Shown one piece after another: positions 34,119 through 42,166 of a DNA stretch of 64,000 bases. The position numbers and the translations under genes are program-made. Each line of letters opens with the position of its first letter. The stretch's first letter is position 1. The DNA is from an uncultured Clostridia bacterium (GTDB lineage: Bacteria > Bacillota > Clostridia > Christensenellales > Borkfalkiaceae), in NCBI GenBank assembly GCA_947627575.1, contig CANQWN010000006.1:1-64000 (forward strand). The letters run 5' to 3'. Under the pieces are notes generated by a model, which made no database searches, had not been told where the DNA came from, and worked only from the letters and a program-made list of their open reading frames with translations.

Positions 34119-35016
34119 ACAAACCGTTGCGGAAGTTGTATTTTTCAAGCACCTTTATCTTTCTTCCGGGCGTAACTTCGGTATATCTTTCAGTAACGGA
34201 AATGCAGGAATGTCCCAAAATTTCCTGCACGGCGCGCAGGTCGGCGCCGTTTGCCAAAAGGTTGGTGGCAAAGGTATGCCGCAGATAGTGCGGCGTAGCC
34301 TGCGGGTTTATGCCCGCCGCATTTCTGTATTTGCCGAAGATATCTTCTATCCCGTGGATGGACAGCGGCATATTTCCGCGGTTTACAAACAGGTATCCGT
34401 GTTGGGTGCAAAAGGTTTTGCGCATCGCTATCCAATCCTTAAGGTTATCCACCGTCTGTTTGCAGGAAAGGTAGATAAGCCGTTCCTTTTTTCCCTTGCC
34501 GTGTATAAGTATCAGGCGGGAGCGCAAATCTATGTCATCAAAGGTTATAGCGGCGGCTTCGCCTATCCTTATGCCCGTGGCGCAAAGCAAATCTATAAGC
34601 GCCATATCCCGCGTCGTCTGAAAAGTTTCAAAGCTCGTCCGCGCGCAGTCTTTGGCTTTCGCCGCCGTTTCAAGCAGTTTTTTAACGTCGCGCACGGTTA
34701 TGGTGCGCGGCAAAAGTTTTTCGGATTTTATTTTGAATTCCAAAGCGAGCATCGGATTCGCCGTTTTGCCCGCCTTGCAGATATACTTGTAATACTGTTT
34801 AAGCGTGGCTATGTGCCGCTTTACGGTGGCGGGTTTTCGCCCCGACTTCAAAAGATGCGAAACGTAGTCCTCAACGTCGCTTTCGGGGTGACTCTGCATA
34901 TACGCGGCGTACGTTTTAAGGTCCTGCGCATACGCCGTAATGGTTTTTCCGCTTAAATTTTTACGGTACGCGCAGTAATCTATAAACTTTTCCGCCCCGC
35001 GGCTGTCATATTCCAT
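34117..35016 (-). CDS. Tyrosine recombinase (XerC/D-like integrase)
   Basis: The 299-residue recombinase has an N-terminal SAM-like core-binding domain (residues 5-90). Its catalytic domain has R150 (ATGIRIGEA), the beta-hairpin lysine in GKGKKER (about 174-177), H243 and R246 (HYLRH), H269 (LGHS) and the nucleophile Y278 (ERYTEV). All catalytic residues are present. GGAGG lies before the ATG. It is transcribed away from a methylase/endonuclease pair starting about 250 nt off, so it may have mobilised or may still rearrange that cassette. A role as the housekeeping Xer protein is also possible. No att site or dif-like sequence was identified. Confidence 0.92.
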   Translation of the reverse strand: MEYDSRGAEKFIDYCAYRKNLSGKTITAYAQDLKTYAAYMQSHPESDVEDYVSHLLKSGRKPATVKRHIATLKQYYKYICKAGKTANPMLALEFKIKSEKLLPRTITVRDVKKLLETAAKAKDCARTSFETFQTTRDMALIDLLCATGIRIGEAAAITFDDIDLRSRLILIHGKGKKERLIYLSCKQTVDNLKDWIAMRKTFCTQHGYLFVNRGNMPLSIHGIEDIFGKYRNAAGINPQATPHYLRHTFATNLLANGADLRAVQEILGHSCISVTERYTEVTPGRKIKVLEKYNFRNGL

Positions 35017-35197
35017 AGCCGTTTCCTCCGTGCTTTTGCAAAATTATATCCCAATCCCTCCGCGTTTTGTGGTTTTATGCGGGTATTTAATTTCGGCGAG
35101 TAGTACAAAAAAACGTTTTTTGCGTAATAAATTTGCGGATAACGCTTTTTTCGCGGCGCACTTCCGCCGCAACGCGCTTTACTATTTCGGCGGGCTA

Positions 35198-35206
35198 TGT
35201 TATAAT
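35198..35206 (+). promoter_or_regulatory. Extended -10 promoter of the restriction-modification genes
   Basis: TGTTATAAT is a perfect extended -10 element. Transcription would start near 35213, which argues against any methylase start upstream of that point. Confidence 0.6.
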
Positions 35207-35266
35207 ATATATGATAATTTTTCGGCTGTATTTTCCCCCGTAAGGCGGGAAGCGGCGCAATATACG

Positions 35267-37192
35267 GTGCATACTGTGATTACCGAAGAGGATTTTAATT
35301 TTAACGGCGCAAAAGAAAATTGCACGGCGGAACTCGACGCCGCGCTTTTGGATATTCTTCTCAAAGACGGAACTACGGGGAAGAATATCCTTTGGGCTAC
35401 CGATAATTACGAGGCTTTCGGCGCGCGGTATTCGGCGGGAAGGCAAATTCTTCCCGCTTTGATAACGGGTTCAAACGGCGAGGTGGTAAAGCGGCGCATA
35501 AATAAATCCAAAGAGGAACAGCAGGCGCGCATACGCGGCAAAGCCGAAGTGGTAACCCCGTCGTGGATATGCAACTGCCAGAATAACCTTGTGGACGGCG
35601 CGTGGTTCGGCTATGACGGCGCGTTCAATACGGAGGGCGAAAAATGCTGGCAAGCTACGTCTGCCCCCGTAAAATTTCCCGAAGGCAAGGATTGGCGGGA
35701 TTACGTGCGCGAAAACCGCCTTGAAATCACCTGCGGGGAAGCGCCCTATCTTGCCAGCCGCTACGATACCGTTACGGGCAAGCCGATTCCCGTAAAACAG
35801 CGTATAGGTTTACTTGACAGGAAGTTGCGCGTCGTAGGCGAAAATACCCAAAATAAAGCCGATTGGGCGGAGTGGGCAAAGGAAGCCTATAAAAGCGTTT
35901 ACGGTTACGAGTGGCAGGGCGACAATCTCTTGTTCGCCCGCGAAAATCTGCTGTATACATGCATAGATTTTTACGCGGAAAAATTCAAAGAACAGCCCGA
36001 CAGAGAACTGCTTTTGGAAATTGCCGAAATAATATCGTGGAATATCTGGCAGATGGACGGACTTAAATTCATCGTGCCGGAAAGTTTCGCGGCTCCGCGT
36101 TCGGGGCGGAATACGGAATTTTGCAAGGGCTACGTCAGGGAAGAAATATACTGTAAGATAAAAAATTGGCAAACGGGCAAAGCCGTCAGGTTTTCGTCGC
36201 TTATGGGCGCAAAAGCCGTTTTTGCGGCGATTGTGGGCAATCCGCCTTATCAGGTTCCGGACGGGGGCGCGCAGGCAAGCGCAAAGCCCGTGTATAACCT
36301 GTTTGTGGATATATGCAAAAAGGCGAGCCGAAGATATCTTTCCGTCATAATGCCCGCGCGCTGGTATGCGGGCGGCAAGGGGCTTGAAGAGTTCCGCAAT
36401 TGTATGCTTGCGGACAGAAATATAGTAACTTTGGTGGATTATCCCAACTCCGCCGATTGTTTCCCCGCCCTCGGCGACAGAAACATCAAGGGCGGGATAT
36501 GCTATTTTTTGAGGGACGCCGCCCACTGCGGTAAATGCACCGTAAAAAGCATGCGCGGCGGGATATGCGCGGGCGTATCCCAAAGGTATCTCGAAGGGGG
36601 GTGCGGCATATTCATAAGGGACGCGGCGGGCGCGTCCGTGCTTGAAAAGGTAAAAGCGCGGGGCGAAAATTGCTTTGCGGATATAGTAAGCCCGCGTAAA
36701 CCGTTCGGGCTTGCAACTGATTTCAGGGAATTTTCAAAGGAAAAGACCTCGGACGGGCAGATAGTAATATACGCCTTCAAAAGCAAGGGATATGTGGACG
36801 TAAAAAAGATAAAGCGCAACGCCGATTGGGCGGATAAATACAAACTTTTCGTGCCGGAAGCCATAGGCGAGGGGGACGTGTCTACCGACGTGGTAAAGCC
36901 CGTTTTCGGCGGCAGGGGCACCTGCTGTACCGAAACCTATCTTGTGGTGGGACCTTTTCCGGACGAAGCAGAGGCGAAAAATTGCCTTTCGTATATAAAC
37001 ACAAAGTTTTTCCACTTTTTACTTTCGCTTAAAAAAATCACGCAGCACACAACTAAAAAATGTTACGGGTTTATCCCTCTGAAAGATTTTACGGAGGAAT
37101 GGAACGACGAAAAACTTTTTGCGGAATACGGCTTTACGGAAGAAGAAAAAAATTATATTTTAAATACCGTTTGGGCGGGAAAAGGAGAGTGA
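35267..37192 (+). CDS. Eco57I-class DNA adenine methyltransferase of a type II restriction-modification system
   Basis: The product has about 641 residues from the GTG at 35267; a GTG at 35276 is also possible. The frame is open further upstream, but the promoter at 35198-35206 rules out longer forms. The N-terminal half has TGKNILWATDNYEAFG, RGKAEVVTPSWICNCQNNLVD and LEITCGEAPYLASRYDT. It also has LLDRKLRVVGENT and a WNIWQMDGLKF segment, all typical of this subfamily. The catalytic GNPPYQ (NPPY, N6-adenine type) lies near residue 324. The C-terminal half contains the target-recognition region and ends with YNTVWAGK-like ILNTVWAGKGE. It overlaps no gene; the putative endonuclease follows after 2 nt. 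Confidence 0.85.
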   Translation: MHTVITEEDFNFNGAKENCTAELDAALLDILLKDGTTGKNILWATDNYEAFGARYSAGRQILPALITGSNGEVVKRRINKSKEEQQARIRGKAEVVTPSWICNCQNNLVDGAWFGYDGAFNTEGEKCWQATSAPVKFPEGKDWRDYVRENRLEITCGEAPYLASRYDTVTGKPIPVKQRIGLLDRKLRVVGENTQNKADWAEWAKEAYKSVYGYEWQGDNLLFARENLLYTCIDFYAEKFKEQPDRELLLEIAEIISWNIWQMDGLKFIVPESFAAPRSGRNTEFCKGYVREEIYCKIKNWQTGKAVRFSSLMGAKAVFAAIVGNPPYQVPDGGAQASAKPVYNLFVDICKKASRRYLSVIMPARWYAGGKGLEEFRNCMLADRNIVTLVDYPNSADCFPALGDRNIKGGICYFLRDAAHCGKCTVKSMRGGICAGVSQRYLEGGCGIFIRDAAGASVLEKVKARGENCFADIVSPRKPFGLATDFREFSKEKTSDGQIVIYAFKSKGYVDVKKIKRNADWADKYKLFVPEAIGEGDVSTDVVKPVFGGRGTCCTETYLVVGPFPDEAEAKNCLSYINTKFFHFLLSLKKITQHTTKKCYGFIPLKDFTEEWNDEKLFAEYGFTEEEKNYILNTVWAGKGE

Positions 37193-37194
37193 AA

Positions 37195-37797
37195 ATGGCT
37201 ACAAATTATGACTATGACAGGGGCTTTACGGATTACGTACATAACAACCTCGCTTTGAAGATTATCTATGAAAGGTTGGGCTGGAAAGAGCAGAAACCCC
37301 ACAGCCACCTGCGGGAAAACGCGGATCAGAACGACGCGGTAGACTATTTCTTTGTGGATAAAAATACTTTAAGTCTGGTAACCGTGCAGGAAAGGTTCAG
37401 GGAAAGCAAATTCGCAAGCTATAACGACATAACCATCAGATATAAGCGCGAATTCAATGTGCACGAGGAAAGAAAGGATTCCGAATTTTTCAAACTCAAC
37501 GCCGACTATATGGTATACGGCATAATAAATTCTTCCAAATATCAATATAATCAGGCGGACAACTTTTTAAAATACGTTATAGTAGACGCAAAGATATTGA
37601 ACGAGCTTATAAGAGATGGCAAAATAATAGTGGAAGAAAATTCAAATTCGCGGTATTGCAAGTGGGAGAACGGCGTTATACATTGCCCCGTAAACAATAA
37701 TCCGGACCGTTCGTCCTCGTTTATCCCCATAGACGTGGGCATGCTTTACCGGCTGAACGATAAAGCGATAAAATTAAACAACGGTTACAATATCTGA
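37195..37797 (+). CDS. Putative type II restriction endonuclease, partner of the methylase
   Basis: The 200-residue protein is immediately downstream of the methylase with an AAGGAGA ribosome site. A possible PD-(D/E)xK-like core is D50 (DAVDYFFVD) followed by QERFRE at 65-70, where the usual ExK would be an E/Q-x-R variant. The segments IRYKREF and DSEFFKLNADYMVYGI come next. From memory, proteins of this type regularly accompany this methylase subfamily, but the endonuclease assignment rests mainly on position and the weak motif. The recognition sequence cannot be read from the DNA. A terminator follows at 37803-37836. Confidence 0.65.
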   Translation: MATNYDYDRGFTDYVHNNLALKIIYERLGWKEQKPHSHLRENADQNDAVDYFFVDKNTLSLVTVQERFRESKFASYNDITIRYKREFNVHEERKDSEFFKLNADYMVYGIINSSKYQYNQADNFLKYVIVDAKILNELIRDGKIIVEENSNSRYCKWENGVIHCPVNNNPDRSSSFIPIDVGMLYRLNDKAIKLNNGYNI

Positions 37798-37799
37798 AA

Positions 37800-37889
37800 A
37801 TAAAAACAGGGACGCGCTGCAAGCCGTCCCTGTTTTATCGCCGCGTGATTGTCAAACGTGTTTTTTCAGGTAAATTTCATTGCCTTTGC
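37800..37889. repeat. 90-bp duplicated sequence, copy 1
   Basis: This segment matches 44111-44200 with about six mismatches, in the same orientation. It contains a terminator and the last codons of a lipoprotein gene whose intact copy lies at 44163-46292. The two copies flank the sugar operon at 38.2-44.0 kb. Confidence 0.85.
37803..37836. terminator. Terminator after the restriction endonuclease gene
   Basis: AAAACAGGGACG (37803-37814) pairs perfectly with CGTCCCTGTTTT (37825-37836) around a 10-nt loop; bidirectional. It is part of the 90-bp repeat. Confidence 0.85.
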
Positions 37890-37890
37890 C
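37852..37890 (-). pseudogene. 3'-terminal remnant of an InlB-repeat lipoprotein gene
   Basis: On the minus strand this reads GNEIYLKKHV followed by a stop, identical in protein to the last ten residues of the lipoprotein encoded at 44163-46292. Upstream of these codons (above 37890) similarity stops. It is a relic of a duplication or recombination, not a gene. The rest of the gap up to 38125 shows no gene. Confidence 0.75.
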
Positions 37891-38125
37891 CTATTGCAGC
37901 CCCCAAAGGAATTTAAGCGTTGCGGGAGGGCAATTGGGGTGTAAAGCAGTGTATGCACGCTTTTGGCGGAAAAATTTTTTGGATTAAATAATTTCTTTAA
38001 GCGGCATCCGCCGCTTTCTTTGTGTGCGCGTTTTTGGCGAAAATTGTCGCAATTAAGTTATTTTTAACCAAAAAATCAACAAATACTTGCAGGACAAACT
38101 ATTATATTATCTTTAATATAAAAAT

Positions 38126-38154
38126 TTGACAATTGCCCTGGCATATGTTAAAAT
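38126..38154 (+). promoter_or_regulatory. Promoter of the envelope sugar operon
   Basis: TTGACA (38126-38131), a 17-bp spacer and TAAAAT (38149-38154) with extended TG are present. The start would be near 38161, leaving a 73-nt leader before 38234. No riboswitch-like structure is evident in that leader. Confidence 0.75.
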
Positions 38155-38233
38155 TACAACGCTGTGAAACATAAATAATTTTCGTCTGCCGCTATGATAA
38201 TGGCGTGCGGCAAGGTGGGTTAAAAGGGGCGTT

Positions 38234-38896
38234 ATGGATCTTTCTTCTGATAATTTATTTGATTTTGCGCATACTTTAGCCGGAGATTATATCCGTTCGT
38301 TCCCGTATCCCTGGCAGGCGATTACGGGCATAAAGGATTTTATAATACAGCTTGCAAAAACTCTGCCCGAAGAATACCGCGAAATAAAAGACGGAATATG
38401 GGTCCATAGGGAAGCGCAAGTTTCCCCCGCCGCATATATCGCCGCTCCGACGATAATAGGTAGGGGTACGGAAGTGCGATTCGGCGCTTTTATCAGGGGC
38501 TCTGCGCTAATCGGCGAATATTGCGTGATAGGTAACTCTACCGAACTTAAAAACGTCATTTTGATGGACGGCGTGCAGGCGCCGCACTATAATTATGTAG
38601 GTGACAGCATTTTGGGATATAAAAGCCATCTCGGCGCCGGTGCAATAACCTCCAACGTAAAGGCGGATAAAAAGCCCGTCGAAATTAAGTGCGGCGATGT
38701 TGTCATAACAACCGGAATGAAAAAATTGGGCGCGGTTTTGGGCGACTTTGTCGAAATAGGTTGCAACAGCGTGCTTAATCCCGGCACGGTTATAGGCAGA
38801 AGAACTTCGGTTTATCCGTTGACTTCCGCACGCGGCGTTTATCCGCCTGACAGCATAGTTAAAAACACCGAAACGGTAATTAGAAGGAAATACTGA
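38234..38896 (+). CDS. Left-handed beta-helix acyltransferase-like protein (GlmU C-domain-like)
   Basis: The 220-residue protein has a short helical N-terminus (about 1-50) and then hexapeptide-type repeats at about 55-200 (IIGRGTEVRFGAFIRGSALIGEYCVIGNSTEL). The segments HYNYVGDSILG and GAGAITSNVK match the acetyltransferase half of GlmU. The nucleotidyltransferase half is absent. Its position before glmM and glmS suggests it supplies the acetylation step from glucosamine-1-phosphate to GlcNAc-1-phosphate, with uridylylation done by another enzyme (inference). It touches glmM by one base. Confidence 0.8.
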   Translation: MDLSSDNLFDFAHTLAGDYIRSFPYPWQAITGIKDFIIQLAKTLPEEYREIKDGIWVHREAQVSPAAYIAAPTIIGRGTEVRFGAFIRGSALIGEYCVIGNSTELKNVILMDGVQAPHYNYVGDSILGYKSHLGAGAITSNVKADKKPVEIKCGDVVITTGMKKLGAVLGDFVEIGCNSVLNPGTVIGRRTSVYPLTSARGVYPPDSIVKNTETVIRRKY

Positions 38897-40284
38897 TGGG
38901 TAAATATTTCGGCACAGACGGCTTCCGCGGCGAAGCCAATATAGGATTAACGGCTGAAAACGCTTTTAAAGTGGGAAAGTTTCTCGGCTGGTATTTGGGA
39001 GAAAAGAGACGCCGCGAGGGACTGAACGATCCTCCGAGAGTGGTTATCGGTAAAGATACGCGCCGTTCAAGTTATATGTTTGAATTTTCTCTCATTGCGG
39101 GCCTTACCGCTTCGGGCGCCGATGCATATATGCTGCACGTAACCACTACACCGTCTGTATCCTATATCACCAGGGTGGACGATTTCGATTGCGGCATAAT
39201 GATTTCCGCAAGCCACAACCCGTATTTTTATAATGGAATAAAACTTCTGAACGGGCGCGGTGAAAAGATGGACGACGATACGCTTGACTTGATAGAGGAT
39301 TTCCTCGACGGCGAAGTTAAGGTATTCGGGCAAACTTTAAAAGAAGTGCCTTACGCTTTTAAAAGCGATATCGGAAAAACCGTGGACTATGCTTCCGGAC
39401 GCAACAGATATATCGCATACCTCATTTCTTTGGGTATTTATTCTTTCCGCGGGATGCGCGTTGGGTTGGATTGCGCCAACGGTTCTGCGTGGAATATAGC
39501 AAAGTGCGTGTTTGAAGCGTTGGGCGCAAAAGTGTATGTAATAAACGCCTCGCCGGACGGACTGAATATAAACGATAACGCGGGGTCCACCCATATAGAA
39601 GGGCTTCAAAAACTTGTGCTTGATGAAAAACTCGACGTGGGGTTTGCTTACGACGGCGACGCCGACAGGTGCCTTGCCGTAGACGATAAAGGGCAGGTTG
39701 TCGACGGCGATAAAATTCTATATATCTATGCCCGCTATATGAAAGCCCGCGGCAAGTTGGTTACAAACAAAATAGTAACTACCGTTATGTCAAACATCGG
39801 GCTTTATAAAGCCTTGGACGAGTTGGGTATAGAATATGCCCGCACAGACGTGGGCGACAGATTTGTCTATGAGTATATGGCGAAAAACGGAAACCGCCTC
39901 GGAGGCGAACAATCCGGACACATAATATTCTCAAAATATTCCAGTACAGGCGACGGGATACTGACAAGTTTAAAAATTATGGAGGTTATACTTGCCGCCA
40001 AACAGAAACTTTCCGAACTTTGCGCTCCCGTTAAAATTTATCCGCAGTTGCTTTTGAATATCAAGGTTGGGGATAAGGACGCTGCGCTGAACGACGCCGA
40101 AGTTGTGAAAGCGGTTAAAGAGGTTGAAAACAAGTTGGGCGATTGCGGCAGAATACTTGTGCGGGGATCCGGTACAGAACCTTTGGTAAGGATAATGGTA
40201 GAGGCGGAAAGCGACGATTTATGCGCAGCTTGTGTGGAAAAAGTTGCAAACGCTATAAGAAGCAGAGGATATGAGGAAAGATAA
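38896..40284 (+). CDS. glmM: Phosphoglucosamine mutase
   Basis: GlmM interconverts glucosamine-6-phosphate and glucosamine-1-phosphate for peptidoglycan and envelope precursors. The 462-residue chain has the phosphoserine loop ISASHNPYFYNGIKL near 95-110, the metal-binding DGDADRC near 254-260, the sugar-binding GGEQSGH near 335 and the phosphate-binding RGSGTEPLVRIMVE at the end. Its start overlaps the preceding stop codon by one base, and glmS follows after 26 nt. Confidence 0.94.
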   Translation: MGKYFGTDGFRGEANIGLTAENAFKVGKFLGWYLGEKRRREGLNDPPRVVIGKDTRRSSYMFEFSLIAGLTASGADAYMLHVTTTPSVSYITRVDDFDCGIMISASHNPYFYNGIKLLNGRGEKMDDDTLDLIEDFLDGEVKVFGQTLKEVPYAFKSDIGKTVDYASGRNRYIAYLISLGIYSFRGMRVGLDCANGSAWNIAKCVFEALGAKVYVINASPDGLNINDNAGSTHIEGLQKLVLDEKLDVGFAYDGDADRCLAVDDKGQVVDGDKILYIYARYMKARGKLVTNKIVTTVMSNIGLYKALDELGIEYARTDVGDRFVYEYMAKNGNRLGGEQSGHIIFSKYSSTGDGILTSLKIMEVILAAKQKLSELCAPVKIYPQLLLNIKVGDKDAALNDAEVVKAVKEVENKLGDCGRILVRGSGTEPLVRIMVEAESDDLCAACVEKVANAIRSRGYEER

Positions 40285-40310
40285 CCGGGCTTTTAAAACG
40301 GAGGCTTAAA

Positions 40311-42134
40311 ATGTGTGGAATAGTAGGTTACATAGGTAATAAACAGGCAGCCCCGATAATTTTGGACAGTCTTTCTAAACTTGAATACAGAGGATATGAT
40401 TCCGCCGGTATTGCAATATATGACGGGAAAGAGATAAATATCGTCAAATCGGCAGGAAAACTTTCCTGCCTTGCGGAAAAAACAAACGGCGGGAAAAATA
40501 TGCCGGGCATATGCGGAATAGGGCATACGCGTTGGGCAACCCACGGCGAACCTAACGAAAACAATGCGCATCCGCATTGCAACGACGATAAAACGATCGT
40601 CGCCGTGCATAACGGAATTATAGAAAATTATATAGAACAAAAAGAGAAATTGACGAGGCACGGTTATAAGTTCTACTCCGATACCGACACGGAAGTAGCG
40701 ACAAAACTTGTGGATTATTACTATAAAAAATACGGCGATCCACTAAAAGCCCTCGCTAATTTCGTATTGAAAGCGCGCGGCTCGTATGCGCTTGCGGTTA
40801 TATTCGCCGACCGTTTGGACGAAATATACGCCGTCAGGAAAGATAACCCTATGATTATAGGCGTTACCGAAAACGAGAGTATGCTTGCGTCCGATGTGCC
40901 GGCTATTTTGAAATATACAAGGGACGTATACTATATAGATAATGCCGAAATAGCTTGCCTTAAAAAGGGCGAGGTGAAGTTTTTCAACATCGACGGCGAT
41001 GAAATATCGAAGAATATTTCAAAAATAACATGGGATGCAGAGACGGCTGAAAAAGGCGGTTACAGGCATTTTATGCTTAAAGAGATACACGAGCAGCCCA
41101 AAGTTATAACCGATACGTTGAACAGTTTTGTAAATAACGGCAAGATCGATCTGTCCCAAGTGGGATTTTCCGACAGGGAAATAAAAAAATATACCGGTAT
41201 AGTGATAGCGGCATGCGGCTCCGCATACCATGCGGCTGTGGTAATGCAGTATGTATTCGAACAGCTTGCGGAAATACCGGTTCGCGTAGAACTCGCTTCG
41301 GAATTCAGATATCGTAATCCTGTTTTAAGCTGTAGCGAGCTGTTTATTGTAATCAGCCAATCCGGCGAAACCGCAGATAGTCTCGCTGCGTTGCGGCTTG
41401 CAAAAAATATGAAACTTCCTACTCTCGCCATAGTTAATGTCGTAGGCTCTACCATAGCGCGGGAGGCGGATAAAGTATTATATACAAAAGCCGGACCGGA
41501 AATTTCAGTTGCCACCACTAAAGCGTACACGGCACAATTGATAGCCGGCTATTTGATTGCCTTGCACTTCGCCGCGGTGAGGAAGAAGGTGTCGGACGAA
41601 AGATATTCTTCACTGGTTGCCGATTTGTACGGTATTCCCGATAAAGTGCAGGAAGTTCTTGCCAAAAAGAAGAGCATTCAGCGCTTTGCCGCATCCGTTT
41701 CAAATAAAAACGATGTTTTTTTCATTGGCCGCGGCATAGATTATGCTGTAAGTTTGGAAGGCAGTTTGAAGTTAAAGGAAGTAAGTTATATTCATTCCGA
41801 GGCGTACGCCGCCGGGGAATTGAAACACGGAACAATCAGCCTTGTGGAAAACGGAACGCTTGTTATTGCCGTAGTTTCCCAACCGGGAACTGCCGCAAAG
41901 ACGATAAGCAATCTCGAAGAGACAAAAACCAGAGGCGCAAATACGGTTGTGGTAACTTGCGATCCGAAGTTATCCGTGGAAGGTTACAAATATTTAATTC
42001 CCGCTTGCGAACCTTATTTTGCGGCAAGTGTTGCCGTAATTCCTTTACAGCTTCTTGCCTATTATATGAGTGTGCTGCGCGGTAACGATGTGGATAAGCC
42101 CAGAAACCTTGCAAAAAGCGTCACCGTAGAATAA
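40311..42134 (+). CDS. glmS: Glutamine-fructose-6-phosphate aminotransferase (isomerizing)
   Basis: GlmS makes glucosamine-6-phosphate from fructose-6-phosphate and glutamine. The 607-residue protein starts MCGIVGYIGN, with the Ntn-type catalytic Cys2 exposed after Met removal. The RGYDSAG and GHTRWATHG glutaminase motifs follow, then two SIS domains (about 285-420 and 455-590) with the CGSAYHAA, SQSGETADSL and ELKHGTISL segments. Only 26 nt separate it from glmM, which leaves no room for a glmS ribozyme. Confidence 0.96.
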   Translation: MCGIVGYIGNKQAAPIILDSLSKLEYRGYDSAGIAIYDGKEINIVKSAGKLSCLAEKTNGGKNMPGICGIGHTRWATHGEPNENNAHPHCNDDKTIVAVHNGIIENYIEQKEKLTRHGYKFYSDTDTEVATKLVDYYYKKYGDPLKALANFVLKARGSYALAVIFADRLDEIYAVRKDNPMIIGVTENESMLASDVPAILKYTRDVYYIDNAEIACLKKGEVKFFNIDGDEISKNISKITWDAETAEKGGYRHFMLKEIHEQPKVITDTLNSFVNNGKIDLSQVGFSDREIKKYTGIVIAACGSAYHAAVVMQYVFEQLAEIPVRVELASEFRYRNPVLSCSELFIVISQSGETADSLAALRLAKNMKLPTLAIVNVVGSTIAREADKVLYTKAGPEISVATTKAYTAQLIAGYLIALHFAAVRKKVSDERYSSLVADLYGIPDKVQEVLAKKKSIQRFAASVSNKNDVFFIGRGIDYAVSLEGSLKLKEVSYIHSEAYAAGELKHGTISLVENGTLVIAVVSQPGTAAKTISNLEETKTRGANTVVVTCDPKLSVEGYKYLIPACEPYFAASVAVIPLQLLAYYMSVLRGNDVDKPRNLAKSVTVE

Positions 42135-42166
42135 TAATCATAAATAATGCAGTTAAACGGAGAAAT

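Noticed and set aside
35030-35266. Longer start for the methylase
   Set aside because: The extension overlaps the integrase promoter region and lies upstream of the TGTTATAAT element that probably drives the gene.
35017-35266. Invertible promoter between recombinase and methylase
   Set aside because: No convincing inverted repeats were found flanking the promoter by eye; kept only as an open question in the findings.
40285-40310. Possible glmS ribozyme/riboswitch before glmS
   Set aside because: Only 26 nt separate glmM and glmS, far too short for the ribozyme, and the GlmS ribosome site occupies part of it.
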